NCBI GenBank assembly: GCA_037074765.1 | Contig: JBAMDO010000011.1 | Span: forward strand, 353,712-417,711 | DNA: 64,000 bases | Origin: Mansonella perstans | Taxonomy: Eukaryota > Nematoda > Chromadorea > Rhabditida > Onchocercidae | Reading direction: 5' to 3' | Shown here: in pieces, positions 25,501-37,800 of the stretch | How positions within the stretch are numbered: position 1 is the stretch's first letter | Layout of the letters: every line of letters begins with the position of its first letter | Notes under the pieces: model-generated | Databases searched by the model: none | The model's input: only the letters and a program-made list of their open reading frames with translations | What the model was told of the DNA's origin: nothing | Translations under genes and position numbers: made by a program

Positions 25501-28500
25501 TAAGTTATTAAAAGAAAGCGGAGGTCAAATAATTTAAAGTCATCACAAAAAAATTCATTTTTTCTGGCTTGTTCTATTCTTCAAGGGTAAAAAGTTTTAC
25601 ATTAAGAGTTTCACTTTGCTTGTTGCAGTAGTTAAAAAGATAAGTGAATTTTCGAACAATTACATATTAGGTGTACTTTTTTGTCAACGTATATTGAAGC
25701 TTCTATGATTAAAAGTATTGACTGACTTAAGATATAATTAGCTTCAAATAATTAATTAGTTTCCTTTTTGTTGATGAAATCGAAAAATCATATACGAATT
25801 TTGAAATCTCAAAATAACTTCTGTGTCGTAAGAAGAGAAGAACTGATTTCATAAGCTACTATAATTAATTGTCGATCTTAATTAAATTATTTGCTAAAAT
25901 TCTAATTTTGTTTATTGAACTAACAAATACACTACTCACATTTCACTTGTATCATTCAATTTCCGAAGCATAAGCACTCAAATGCATTATTTTAAAATAT
26001 TTTATGTAAAATTTACAGTGTTTGGGAAATTTTGAAAGAAATTTCTACAAATAGATTGAAAATTCAAAAATGAATTCAATATTTGATAATAAGGAAAATA
26101 ACAATTGATATTAAATGTCATCATTGTCACTACTGTCACCATGATAAACCATAAGATATTTATGTGATTTTTTTTAATATCACAAAGATTTTTGAAAACA
26201 GTTGAAATTTCTTGAATTGTTGCATATTTTCAAAATTTTTATTTCAGTGTAAAGATATTTCAAGTCTACTTTCATTATTATTGGAAGTATTTTAGTAAAA
26301 TAAATCATTTTTTCAGTTATATGAATTATCAGATGATGCGAAGAGGAAGGAATGGCTAGACGACTGGCTTGGCTTCATGCATCGTATTGGTAAGTTAGTG
26401 TCATTGATGAAATGCAAGCAACTAAAAAAACTTCGAAGTTTATTTTCTCTCTTTATTTTGTGAATTAAAAAATATGAGTGGAAATTTTCACTCATAACAT
26501 TTTGCCTTTTATTTTTCTAATTAAAATGCTCAAACAAATGCAATTTCTCATCCGAAAAAAATGAAATAAATATAAGCCTTATTCGGGATTATTATTATTG
26601 CACATTTGAAAATTTGGCCAAATAACGCAATTTTAAATTTGAAATTTGTAAAGAAACATTTATGGTTGGATGAATGCAATGGGATTTTTCGCTATGCATC
26701 CATTACCTTAGTAAGCATTGATAATGATGAATAATTGATGGTTTTTCTTGTGGACAATTCTTGGAAAATGTATAAATAAATGAGAGTTTTAGGCCAATCC
26801 CTTATCCCTTATTTTCAAATTCCAATTCTTCGCCCTTTGACTTCTTATTTTTCCAATTTCATCCGAGCACTTCAGTTAGAGGAATGAAGATATGCAATGA
26901 AATAGGTGAAATAAAATATGCTTCAGCAAAAGTTTATCCCACTTTACGAATTCATTCAAGAACTTCTAAAAAGTCTTTTCTGCTGACTAAATATTATTTC
27001 TCAAAATGTCGGATTAGTATGAATTTCTGGGAAAGAAAGTAAAAATTATCAAAAATAAAATAAAATAAAAAAACTCATGAAGTATCAATTAATATTTTGA
27101 TAATTAGTGAAATTTCATTTAAAAGTTTAAATTTGATTTTGTATCAATTTAATTCTTCAATAAATTTCAATGTAAAATAGTCTTTGTATCAGCATAATTA
27201 ATGTATGAAGTGAGAAAGAAAGTGATTTAAGTTTTTTACGATAGTTCAAGTAGCAGTGCTGCTGAATGATCAATTCTTTTGGGATCTCTGAGCCGATTAA
27301 ACTGCGTTATTAAGGTTATTTTTGGAATGAAAAAAATCAAAATCACTGCTGACGATTACTTATCACTGATAACAATTTAAGGAACTAAAAATCATAAATT
27401 TTTAAAACTTTGTATCACTTTTTAATTTGCCCCGCTTCTCTGTCCTTTCAGCTTCTCCCTCTCTCTTTCCTTCCATGTCAGTTAATTAACTTTTTCGGCT
27501 TTGTCTTTTTTAAAATTTTTTATAATTATTTATTATAAGCAACTACTTCTATTATATCACTACTTTTGTTATCACTATTATCTAGTTAAGAAGGAGTATT
27601 GCTAAGGATGTTTTATCAGTGAAACTAGTCATTGTCTTAGCAATCCAGTTATGGATGTAATTTGTTGTCTATCATTTTTTATCAAAGCAATCTATCTTCT
27701 TGATCGTGCTAATAATAATGATGAATGTAGTCATCATTGCTACTATTATCAATATTACTACTGGAATGTAGAAAATATGAAAAAATCCGAACAAGTACGG
27801 TAACAGTATTAATATGAAAATTTTTGAACTATGTAAAAAATGAAATTCTAAAAGTGCCACTTAAAATAATTTAAATCATGAATAATATGCCACCAATAAA
27901 ATGAGGTAATTAAATTAATCTTCTTTATGATTTCTAAAATAAGAAATAATTCAAAAACACATAAATAAAAGAAAACAGAAAAGAATAAGTTGCTGTGATT
28001 TGTAATCTGGCGTGAATTCAAATATGTTTCATTTTTGCAAAAGTTTCATTTTGGAACTATTAAACTGAAACGAAGCGATAAATGTGCTTGTGATATTGAT
28101 ATGAAATTTAATTAGCACCAAATGTCATGGCTATTAATTAAATTTGAATTTTTTATTGAAACAAAATAATATTTTTGAATTAAAATATACAATTTATGCA
28201 ATTTTACAATTCTGAAAATTTCATGAAGTTTTGATGGGAAATTTTTCTCATGAATTTCAATCAATCACGACGATAGCTGCTTGTAACTGAAATAATTCTT
28301 TATCAGTTAATATGATTGATTGAAATTTTTAAGATTGACATCAGAAAATATTTTTTGAATTTCTCATTTCTTCATACTGTTTGGTTAATATGTGGTAAGT
28401 ATTGGTAAATAAAAATAAATAATTTTAAAACAAAAAAGTAAGTAGAAAATTAAGTATGAAAAAGTAAAAATTATAAATAAATGAATTTGATTTCTTTGAA

Positions 28501-31500
28501 ATTCTTTCTCATCATTGCTGTCATCAATTTCACTTAAGCTGAAATGATAAAATTTCAGGAAAACCGGTTACACGAATACCAATAATGGCTAAGCAAGTGT
28601 TGGACTTATATGAGCTTTATCGATTGGTTGTACAACATGGTGGTTTAGTTGAAATTATTAACAAAAAATTATGGCGTGAAATAACGAGAGGATTGAATTT
28701 GCCATCATCAATTACCTCTGCTGCATTTACACTAAGAACACAGTAAGTTGGCAGTAAAATAATTAATAATTAGCATAAAATAAAATGAAACATTTTTTCA
28801 ACGGAAATGTGATCCATCATGATAAAATATTCTCAATTGCCTTCTTTTTTTTCAATTTCTCTAAGCTGTTGCAATTTTAGAAAAATTTGATACCTGACGA
28901 TTTAAACTAATTCATCAATCAGTAATTTCATCTGTTTGCATCATCTTCTTCCTTTTTTTCTTTTTTGCAATGTTAATTGAACATAAGGAACTTATGGTTA
29001 GCATTACAATCAATAAATGTAATTCAATTCAGTTAATAAATATATTGAATAAAATTGAATGAAAAAAGGAAGCAAACATCTTATTATTTTCGTTTTTTTT
29101 TTTTTTTTTTCATTTCAAAATTTTAGTTATCGCAATAATTTATTTTTCCTTTTTTGTTTCCATTTTTCTTAGCTTTAATAAAAAAAAAAAAATCCTTCGA
29201 CGATTTTCTTTCGATGGATTCGTTCGAAACGATGGAAATGTCAATTAGTGGCTAAAAATTGTGGAATAATTAATTAAATTTTGTTTTAAGATTGATTTCA
29301 TTATAATGAAAGGATGAAGATAAAGAAGCGGGAAGAATAGAAAATGGAGGAAATGAAAGTTTAATAGAGGAATGACAGAGATGAGACTTGAAATTGATTG
29401 ATATGCAGTTGTATGGTACGGAGAATGATGCATAGAACGAATGAATTGATCATTTCAATCAAACTTTTTTTGTAAAACAGGAGGATTTGAGGAAAATATA
29501 AATTGTGGCTATGACAACAAGTCGATTGACATATGATATTTCAAATATTAAATTTCTACTAATTGATGATATTAGATAAAGACAAAGTATTATGATATGT
29601 CAGAATAGATCAGATTGAAAAAGTGAAATGCAACATTTAGGAGGGATGGTATAAGTTAAATACTCATGTGAAATTCATACGAAAGTTAAATATTCAATTT
29701 ACATAAGACCTACATATATCATGACGTGCGCTTTAACCTTTGAACTTTGATAGTTAGTTGACTTAATACATGATTTTATCAGGGGAAAAGTTTACAGCAG
29801 TAACTTAATAAGATATATTATTCATAAGAATTTTTTTAAAAAACCTACACGAAGCAAAATGATACTATATTATCCATTATATCGGATAGAGCCAGCCATA
29901 GAGCTAGGCTCATCATGGAAGACAACTATGGTGTTTGGCCAGCAAACTAATTTTCCTTTAATCCACCGTACTAGCTAAACTATCACAATTCTCATCTAGT
30001 TTTTTTTTATTCAAAACTTTTCTCTTTTTTTTTTGGTTTATTTCGAATATTTTTTAGAATCTCTATCATACCGTAATGCAAACTTTAATCATTTTTGCGT
30101 AAAATGTAATGAATTTTCAAATTTGAAATTCCAAATTAAAATGTGTTAAAATTTCTATTAAAAAAGATTGTAAAGTTGGATTAAATTCATGAAATCAATA
30201 AAAACATAGCGATTTACACGAAAATGAAATAGGATTTATTTATTTGAATTGAATTAAAAAAAAAAAAAAAAACAGAGAAATTTGAGAAAAAAGAAAAAGA
30301 AGATATACCAGATGTTATAAGAATTATGTGTAATTTGGGAAATAATTTTCGCTTTTTTTCTCTGCCACTCTTTCTATCACTTTCTCTTTCTCTCTCTCTC
30401 TTCCTTTCCCGTTCAAAAAATTAATTCCGCAAAACATTGACTATATAAAATTGATAATTGAAACAAGATGTTGTCGTATGTTTGGTAAATTTTATGAAAG
30501 AGAAAATTTATTTTGAAAAATTGACAAAATTGTAAAAGTTTTAAAAGAAGCAATTCAAATGTGTAAACTGTATTAGTTCATTGAATTGTAATTATTTTTT
30601 ATTTATTAATTAAATTTGACTTTTTATTAATTTTATTTCTTCAAGAATAGTTAGTTGCCTATGGAAAATACATTTGAAAAAACTGCTAAAATATTTAATG
30701 TCTGAAATTTCATATTCTTTAATTTTTTTTTGAAATATTTTTTCCATTCAAAAACTATCGTAGATTTTAACTTAAATTCAAATAAAAATTGAGTAAAATT
30801 CATTGAAGTTATTAGAAATGTAATTTAAAAATTTGCTATCAATTTTCTATACCAATCGATATCTTTTCTTCTTTTGATTAAATTTTTAATTTTAAAATTG
30901 CATTACATTCAAAAAATTTGAAAACCATTTTGAACAAAGTCACTGCTATAATATTGTTATTTAAACTGATATTTTAACTTAAAATTAACTTCTAAGTATA
31001 TCTCATAATAATGGAAATGAATTTTTTCTTTTGTTTTTGTTTTGCTTCGATCAAATTTCACTTTTCTTTCTTTTTGCCAAAAGCTATGGAAAATTTACTT
31101 TTTCTTTTATCTTTTTTGATGGACATTTCATATTGAACAAACGTTGCGCTTAAATGCAAGTAATTTGAGAGACATTTGCGCCTTTTCTAAGATGTCAATC
31201 TTCTCTTTAACATTAAACTATTTTTGCCGATGTTTTTTTTTTTTTGAATTTTGCTTTTAATTTTTATTTTTCTCTTAAAATGACAAACTAATGAGATGAA
31301 TGAAGAAAAAAGAAAGAGAGATTGAAGAATGAAAAAAAGATTAGACATTTTTCTTTTTCTAAGCTTATATACGTTGTTTGGCAACATAAGATTGGAACAT
31401 AAGAAAAAGCAATATGAGAGGACGTGAGGAATGGACTTTCAACAAATTTTTATTTCGAAATTTGAAAAAATTTTTAAAGAAATTTTTTTTGTTTGCCTCT

Positions 31501-33652
31501 TCTTTAACTCATTCTTAGCGTATGTTTAAATTTTTTTTTTCTGCAAAATGATGAAATCAGCTGCTTTATTACGACAATCTCAAAATCAATTCAACAAATA
31601 ACCGAACGATTTTTCATTAATCTTTTTGCGCCAATTATTTTTTCCACAAAAAATTTCTTCATTGCAATGAGTGAATTTAAATGAGAGAAAAAAAGAAGAA
31701 AGAATGTGAAATAATAAATTTGAAAAAGAGTGAAACGAACACTTCTTTTCGCTTAATAATGAAATAAGTAATTTATGGAAACTTTTCAAAATTGTTGTAC
31801 AAATGTGCTTCGAACATATTTCATAAGTGCTTTAAAAAAAAGGGAAAAGTTTTTTTGCTTGATATTTTAAATTTTTGGAATTTTTAAAATCAAATTTTGC
31901 AAATTCCATAAACTTTTTTTTTAAACTTTAATAGCTTAATATATTTCATAAATGAATCATGAATGGCTTTAAATATCATATTATCATTTAGGTATCAGAA
32001 ATATCTGTATGATTATGAATGTGAAAAGGAGAGTCTCAGTACGGCATCCGATTTACAGCAAGCAATTGATGGAAATCGACGTGAAGGAAGACGTAACGCA
32101 TCAACCGGATCCGCAAATTATCCGCAAGCTGGATATTCGGTTGCTGCAACCGCTGCTGCTGCTGCCGCTGCCGCAGTACATCATAACTCAACGGCATTAC
32201 TTAGTAAACACCTCAATGGTACATTAGCTCTTCGAAATGGTAAATAATTTATGATATTTTTGAGATATTTTATAATGAGTAATAATGATCCACTCAACTT
32301 TTGGCTCATTTAGAAATACTTTGAATGGAAGGACTTTAAAAATACTTCAATGCTAATTAGTAATTAGAGAAATAGCTTTAATTTGTAGTTTCTAGGAAAA
32401 AAATTTTCAGTAAATTTTTCAGGTTTAGATGATGATGCTGGTCTAGGCCCAGCTTCACAGCAAGCAGCTTTAGTAGCTGCCTATCATGTTGAACAGTTGG
32501 CTGTTTTAGAAGCGCAACAGAGGCAGTTTGAACGAGCGCAAAGGTAACACACTTATTAATATATTACTAGATGGAAAATTAATTTGACAATAATATATTT
32601 GGAATTTGGACTAAAAATTGAAATTCAAATTTTTTCTTTAATAATATTATTAGACAGTTTCGTGACTCCGAAACCATTTTCTGAAATAATTTCTGTGGCA
32701 GAAATTTTATTTCAAAAAAAAAAATTTTTTTTTTTAAAAGATTCTCATTAAATAGAAGACTTCCAGAGCTGCAGTAGAGGCGGTAACTCGGCATTCAGTT
32801 CGCAAAAGCAATGTTAATGGCAATGACAATAACAATAACAGCGGTAATGGTGGTGGTAGTAGTAGCGGTGGCGGTAGCGGTCATCATTCGCATATGTCTG
32901 GACGTGAATCAACCTCATCTGCAGATTCTGATGGTGTTACACCTGCAAAACGAGCTCGAACTTATTCTACCGTTACCAGTACCGCTGATACCACAAATGC
33001 CGCCACTGTGGCCGCTGTTGCTGCCGCAGCATTAAACGATGAGAATGGTCTCAGCAATAATTTATTAGCTAATTTGGCTTCGGAACGCTTATTTGGCAGT
33101 ATCCCATCAGCACATCTCAAAATTACCAGTCGAGGAGGTAGATCGACCAGTTTTCCTTTAAAATTCTGTAAATTTATAAAGTTTCATAAAAATATAGTTC
33201 TTCAAGGTGTAACTTTAGTTCTCTGCCGTCAACAAAACATTTTTCATTGCTGGGAGAGATTCAAAATTCAGCAAATATATTATTTTCACTATTATTATCA
33301 TCGTTCTTATCAATATCAGTGCCTTTATTGTTAGCGATTATTGATGTTAAAATTAACATTATTCCTTTTAATATAATTACTATCCTTAATCTTTACTGTC
33401 CAATTAACAGTTTTGTTAATGCAAATAAGTGAAAATTTTAATCAATGCATATCTATTTTTAATTTAGTTTCAGAGAATTCTTTGGTAGTGTCAATGGAAA
33501 TTAATGGTACCATGTACCAGGGTGTACTATTTGCATTAGGAGGTGGTACCGGTGGTGCAAATATCCCGCAAAATCCTTTCCAGAATGTTACCGATGCAGC
33601 AGCAATGGTAACGGGGTTGAATTTGGCAACAACGCTCAAGAATCCTTTATAG
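20117..33652 (+). CDS. cfi-1: ARID3-family transcription factor (CFI-1/dead ringer ortholog)
   Basis: Ten exons: 20117-20344, 20687-20795, 21048-21246, 21448-21565, 26317-26389, 28559-28742, 31992-32239, 32423-32543, 32767-33137, 33468-33652. All joins are in phase and give about 611 residues. The protein is a nuclear DNA-binding factor; C. elegans CFI-1 specifies neuron identity (family knowledge). An extended ARID domain spans about residues 209-338, from NWSYEEQFKQ through PIMAKQVLDLYELY, GGLVEIINKKLWREI and TSAAFTLRTQY to NRREGRR. The two-part REKLES region follows: a helical part at about 390-435, and MEINGTMYQGVLFA near residues 558-571. Between them are an eight-Ala run (358-365), a Gly/Ser/Asn-rich stretch and a basic KRAR patch. 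The N-terminus is acidic and Ser-rich. The start at 20117 follows an acceptor ending at 20092; a second in-frame Met lies four codons on. Upstream exons cannot be excluded. ARID-core introns are long (4.75, 2.2 and 3.2 kb). Confidence 0.93.
22487..22522 (+). repeat. (GAT)n microsatellite in cfi-1 intron 4
   Basis: About ten to eleven GAT/ATG units. They account for a poly-Met reading on the plus strand and a poly-His reading on the minus strand. Confidence 0.85.
23631..23750 (+). repeat. five-copy degenerate repeat, unit about 27 bp
   Basis: The motif TC(A/C)GG(T/A/G)TT begins at 23631, 23657, 23685, 23713 and 23740. Spacing is 26-28 bases. Sequence between the motifs is poorly conserved, so the motif rather than the unit is the shared part. 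It lies inside cfi-1 intron 4. Confidence 0.5.
24455..24503 (+). repeat. (TG)n microsatellite
   Basis: Alternating TG with CTACG and TATACGTAC interruptions, then a pure run of about 20 bases. Purine-pyrimidine alternation makes it a possible Z-DNA former. Located in cfi-1 intron 4. Confidence 0.85.
26390..28558 (+). other. 2.17-kb intron 5 of cfi-1
   Basis: Bounded by GGTAAGTTAG at the donor and AATTTCAG at the acceptor, phase 1. The interior is AT-rich with no supported gene. The minus-strand open frame at 27672-27860 has no recognisable features. Confidence 0.7.
28743..31991 (+). other. 3.25-kb intron 6 of cfi-1
   Basis: Donor CAGTAAGTT, acceptor TCATTTAG, phase 2. The intron splits the codon for the Gln in TLRTQ at the end of the ARID core. 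Minus-strand open frames at 29245-29433, 31187-31387 and 31586-31789 are Phe/Ser/Lys-rich chance readings of polypurine DNA. A slightly GC-richer patch lies at about 29885-29965. Confidence 0.7.
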
Positions 33653-33684
33653 TTGATGCTTTAAAAAAAAAGAAAAAAGAACGA

Positions 33685-33690
33685 AATAAA
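33685..33690 (+). terminator. poly(A) signal of cfi-1
   Basis: AATAAA lies 33 bases after the TAG stop at 33650-33652, followed by T-rich sequence. A second AATAAA-like string occurs near 33719. This is the expected distance for a short nematode 3' UTR. Confidence 0.6.
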
Positions 33691-33739
33691 ATTTTATTTT
33701 AAAATTTTGTATGTGTAAATAATAAATTACATAATTTTT

Positions 33740-33784
33740 TCTCCCTCTCTCTCGCTCTCTCTCTCTCCCTCTCTCTCTCTCTCA
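33740..33784 (+). repeat. (CT)n polypyrimidine tract
   Basis: Nearly pure CT/TC dinucleotides just downstream of the cfi-1 poly(A) signal. Homopyrimidine mirror repeats of this type can form triplex DNA. Confidence 0.85.
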
Positions 33785-34022
33785 ATTGTTTTACTTACCA
33801 ATGTAATCTGAAAATAACGCTTTCATCATCATTTAATAACGATTTTAAAACTTAAAATTATTGAAAAATTTCTTCTGCAAATTTCAATGAAATAATGTCA
33901 CTTCCATGTTTAATTTTATGATAGTTTTATAAAAAAACTATTTTTTAATACATTAGGTTCAAAATTAGTCTAGATAGTGAAGTTTAGGATGAGAGAGTGA
34001 TAGAAATTGTCCAAACAAATTT

Positions 34023-34023
34023 A

Positions 34024-34055
<32 letters not shown>

Positions 34056-34083
34056 ACACACACACAGACACACACACACACAA
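34023..34083 (+). repeat. (CA)n microsatellite
   Basis: About 30 CA units with a few CGCA and CAGA interruptions. Confidence 0.92.
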
Positions 34084-34572
34084 AACAATGATTTCATCTA
34101 GTCTTCCAGATTTCAATTTAAATTTAAATGTGCTGCTTCTTATCCGCAATAAATAAATAGGAGTGTTACATAAATGAGCTACATACACTTACATAAATGA
34201 TAAGTAAATAATCATCCGATGACATAGCTATGAAAACTCGAGATTCTGGACTTCTTTTAGTTTCAATTTTAATCTGGAACTCATTAGTTTAAGTTAAATT
34301 CAATAATTCCCCGTAACTTCAGCATTTCTAATTGCATTTTCTTTCTCTAATGACATTGGTGATATTAATATTATTATTATTTTCAATTACTTTTTTATGT
34401 TTGCGTGTGAGATATTTTAATGAACTGTGCTTTTTTTTTTGAAATAAAATTTGTTTTTTTTTTTTTCCGATTTCTTTGGAAAATATTATTCAGTTTCATA
34501 TAGATTCTTACAGTATTTAAAAAACTTCAAATTTATATTTAACATCGAAAATGCCTGCCATGAATTCATCAA

Positions 34573-34624
34573 CGGTGTATAAAATAAAATTTGTCGTACG
34601 GTGTATAAAATAAGATTTATCGTA
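34573..34624 (+). repeat. 26-bp tandem duplication
   Basis: CGGTGTATAAAATAA(A/G)ATTT(G/A)TCGTA occurs twice back to back, starting at 34573 and 34599, with two differences. Each copy holds a TATAAAA string. Confidence 0.8.
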
Positions 34625-34805
34625 TTTATATGAACTATATACTTCCTGAAGAATTTAATTTCAGTGCAAACGAAAATTCAATTCAAATTTAAATTCAACT
34701 TTAGCTTACTTTCTTGCTTTTATATTTTTGTAATGCAACATATTTATATTCATTTTTAATCAGTGAATATAAAAATGAAAATGACAACTGTATTCGGTGA
34801 CAGGA

Positions 34806-36615
34806 CTAAACATTAATGTTGATTGCACCATGATACATTAAATCACAACGGATCGGATTTAATAGTTCTTTGGCGATCATTTTTGTCATATTACTATAGC
34901 CAGCCATGCTCTTCTTCTTTCCAGGTTTACCTCTCAATTCATTAATTAACTTCCCTGCTTTCTTGGGTTCATCCTGATCTGCCACATACATCGTAAACGA
35001 ATGATAATTACCTTTAAGCAAGCAATGAACTTTGATAATTTTCAATATTCATTTAATAACACTATTATGAAGTTGCTAATAGTTTAGTGCGAAGTTAAAA
35101 GAGAAACCTGAAAAAGACTGTAACAAGTCATCACAGCCTTTTCCAGTTTCAGAAATTACAGTGTTTCTTGTATTCGACAACATTTTGATATTATCGTTGT
35201 ATGAGGTGAAAATTTATCTTTTCTGTGTCACTATTACCCTCAATCGCTTCCTAATTATTCTGTTGCATTAAAAAATTTTAAATTTTAATATTACTAACCT
35301 AATACAGTATTCATAAGTACCACTTGTTGTTTCGGGAAGCAGAGTACCTTATCAATGTTTGGTGAAATAATATTTTTTTCAATTTCCATCGAAAGCATCA
35401 CAAATTTTGCTACATCACTTGAATTCATCTGAATTTAATTTTTAAATTTTTAAAATTTAAACTTAACAGGCAACTATGATGCAAACTTATAGCATAGCAA
35501 GTTATAAATGATTCCGAAATGGCTTACTTTTTTAATTGGTGCCATAAATTTGATGAAACCAGGCAATACGGTAGAATGTGCTGGTTGTATTAGAACATGA
35601 ACTTGAGATGTTTTCAATTTATATGCATCCCATTGATCATCATCAATATATTTCACCTGTAATTTCTTCCTCCTCCCTTTCATCATTTCTTTTTCATATG
35701 TTGAAAATTTTCCCTATTTATATCAAAATTATACTCGAATATGTTACAAAGATTATCTTATCATTTATGCATTAGAAACTTTCAAGAAATTTTAAAGCAA
35801 TTTTAAAAGATTTAAACTGAAAAATTTTCAAGCAAGTCAATAAAACTTTTTAGCTTAGAAACTTTTATTTTAAATTTTGCAAATTGAAAATAAAAACCTT
35901 ACAATTTTTAATTTTTGAAGAATTCAAGTTTTGAAAAGAAAAACAAATCATTTTTACAATTTGCTTCATTAAGAAACCCGTCATACCTTAGCAGGTAGCA
36001 AAGATTTCAGTCCAGTGAAATTTTGTGATGAATTATGGGTAAGTAATATGACAGTAACTCTTGGTATACTAGTTTTGTTGTCATCGTAAATTGATGCATT
36101 CTTCAGTCGTACGAACTACAAAATTTTTTATATTAATTTGAACAAATTTGAAATGAAGGAATGAAACAATGTAATTATTTCCGGTTTCATTTCTATGATT
36201 ATGCAATCAGTTGATAGATATTTTTTTCCTTAGTATTATTATTGTTGTATAAATTCAATTGAAAAATTCGGCTTTGCGAAATATTCAAGAAAACCGGGAC
36301 GTGTTCAAGAAACAATGATTTGACAAGTTCTGTCATGATCAAACTTACAACAATTTGCATTTCCACAAAATGAGAAAAAATGTTCTTGTTATTTTACAAA
36401 GAAGGAATTGAACTTTTCACTATCTTTAAATTAATGTGGAAAAATTTGCTGAAACATGAAAACTACCGTATAACACATTGAGATAAACTTACTTCAAGTA
36501 AAGTTCCACGAGGCGTTTCATGAATGATAAAATTATGAATTGAATACGATAGCGAAACAGCTAACAATCCGTGCCAAAAGAAGTAACGGTAATATTGTAC
36601 CTGCGATAAAAACAT
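34806..36615 (-). CDS. small secreted or membrane-anchored protein, unknown family
   Basis: I do not recognise the family. Six minus-strand exons, in transcription order: 36615-36493, 36115-35987, 35656-35528, 35428-35299, 35137-35108 and 35011-34806. Good GT/AG sites and consistent phases give about 248 residues. The N-terminus MFLSQVQYYRYFFWHG and onward holds a hydrophobic stretch at about residues 11-32, which could be a signal peptide or type II anchor. NASI, NKTS, NSSQ and NFTG are potential N-glycosylation sites just after it, which fits a lumenal or secreted protein. The C-terminal exon is basic and then Leu/Ile-rich (KPGKKKSMAGYSNMTKMIAKELLNP) and contains the conserved-looking RCDLMYHG. 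Exon 5 is only 30 nt with phase 1 on both sides, so skipping it also keeps the frame. The start ATG lies 4 nt after a TTTCAG acceptor, suggesting spliced-leader addition. Converges with cfi-1. Confidence 0.68.
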
Positions 36616-36630
36616 CTTCCTGAAATTTAC
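36616..36630 (-). promoter_or_regulatory. splice acceptor 4 nt before the start codon
   Basis: On the minus strand AAATTTCAG ends at 36620, then GAAG, then the ATG at 36615. Either a spliced-leader trans-splice site or the acceptor of an unseen 5' exon. Confidence 0.5.
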
Positions 36631-37635
36631 AGGTAATCATTGTTGATAACAAAGTACTGTAATAAATAATATGACTAAATTAATGAGCGGTGATGTATTC
36701 CGATTATTGATTCAAAAAATATCAGATAACTCATTTTTAGGTGTTAAATTTTTCTCGTTAAATACTGGAAAAAACTAGCTTAAAAAAATTTTAATCGAAT
36801 ATTAACCGATCTTGTTAACTTCCATTAGTTAACAATTCCTAATACAATCAGATTATATCGGCAATGATATACAAGTTATGGTAAAATTATAGGAATTTTA
36901 AAAAGGTGGAATTTTAAACATTTTTTCGAAATTTCATATGAATTAACAATTAGCAAAAAGAAAAAAGCGATGGAATGATCATAAGCTCTAAAAAAATCGG
37001 TCAAGATGATATGGTTAATATACAATAATTCTATATGCAAATGCTTTATTAATTTAAAAATATTTGACTGAAGAAATGTCCGAAAATCTATCAAATTTCA
37101 GATAATGAAATTGATTCGAAAGATTTATTTTCGTTAAAATTATTGATGAAATTAAAAGAGGAATCGAGTAAACATTAACAGTTCAATTCAGCAAATTAAA
37201 ATTAAACTAAATCAAACAGTTTCATCATTTAAGATTGTAAAGTTTTGCCAAATCTATCAGAGGTCCAACCAATAGATCCATCAAGCCAGATTACAAAGCA
37301 AGATTGTTCAATACAACAGAGACTAATAATACGAAAAATAGAAGTGAATAGAACATCGACTAGATCCAGTAGTAATCTAAAATGAAATTTGAAAAATAAA
37401 ATGGAAAATTTGAAAAAATTGGCAAAAAAACAAAGAACAATTTTTTTTAGATTTAAGATTTGCTTTTCCCATATAAAGCTTATCGAATGAAGTGAAGTAT
37501 GATGAACTGACAGACGCTGAAAAATTACCAATCATTTAAGGAACTCCACGTTCAATTTTACTTTCACTTATCCTTTACTAATATCACCGCTTATAATTGG
37601 ATAATTATGAGTAAATGATAAAAAACTTTTTGCAG

Positions 37636-37800
37636 TTCCTATCAAAAATGTCTGCCCTTCTTGTTCACTTCACCTCACCCATTGCGGATCCACCCGTATT
37701 ACCTTCGGGAGCAGCCTACTTATTCGTCGAGATCAAGAGCATGCAATCATCCTGAGCATTACCCTCACATAAGAGACGTTCAAAGGAACTATGCTGTGAT
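37636..37800 (+). other. GC-rich island with open plus-strand frames, origin unknown
   Basis: Bases 37681-37740 are about 52% G+C (31 of 60), far above the surroundings. A TTTTTGCAG acceptor-like string precedes it. One frame reads MSALLVHFTSPIADPPVLPS and ends in TGA near 37753; another stays open for 70 codons to 37873. I recognise neither reading. Possibilities are an isolated exon, a decayed coding fragment or transferred DNA. No gene is called. Confidence 0.3.

Larger units (their letters stand above)
21566..26316 (+). other. 4.75-kb intron 4 of cfi-1
   Basis: The intron runs from GTTAAA to TTTTTCAG and separates the first ARID residues from the rest of the domain. It holds an ATG-repeat run at 22487-22521, long A and T tracts, a five-copy 27-bp degenerate repeat at 23631-23750, a GGGCGTGGC box at 23426-23434 and a TG microsatellite. 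Open frames at 22410-22996 cross simple repeats and are not supported as genes. Confidence 0.7.
33785..34805. other. intergenic region between convergent genes
   Basis: This 1 kb separates the 3' ends of cfi-1 (+) and the minus-strand orphan gene. It carries a CA microsatellite at 34023-34083 and a 26-bp direct duplication at 34573-34624. I see no gene. Confidence 0.65.

Noticed and set aside
32894..33334. Longer plus frame continuing past the cfi-1 exon 9 donor
   Set aside because: The donor at 33138 and acceptor before 33468 join SRGG to the conserved SLVVSMEINGTMYQGVLFA. Reading on gives non-conserved sequence and a stop.
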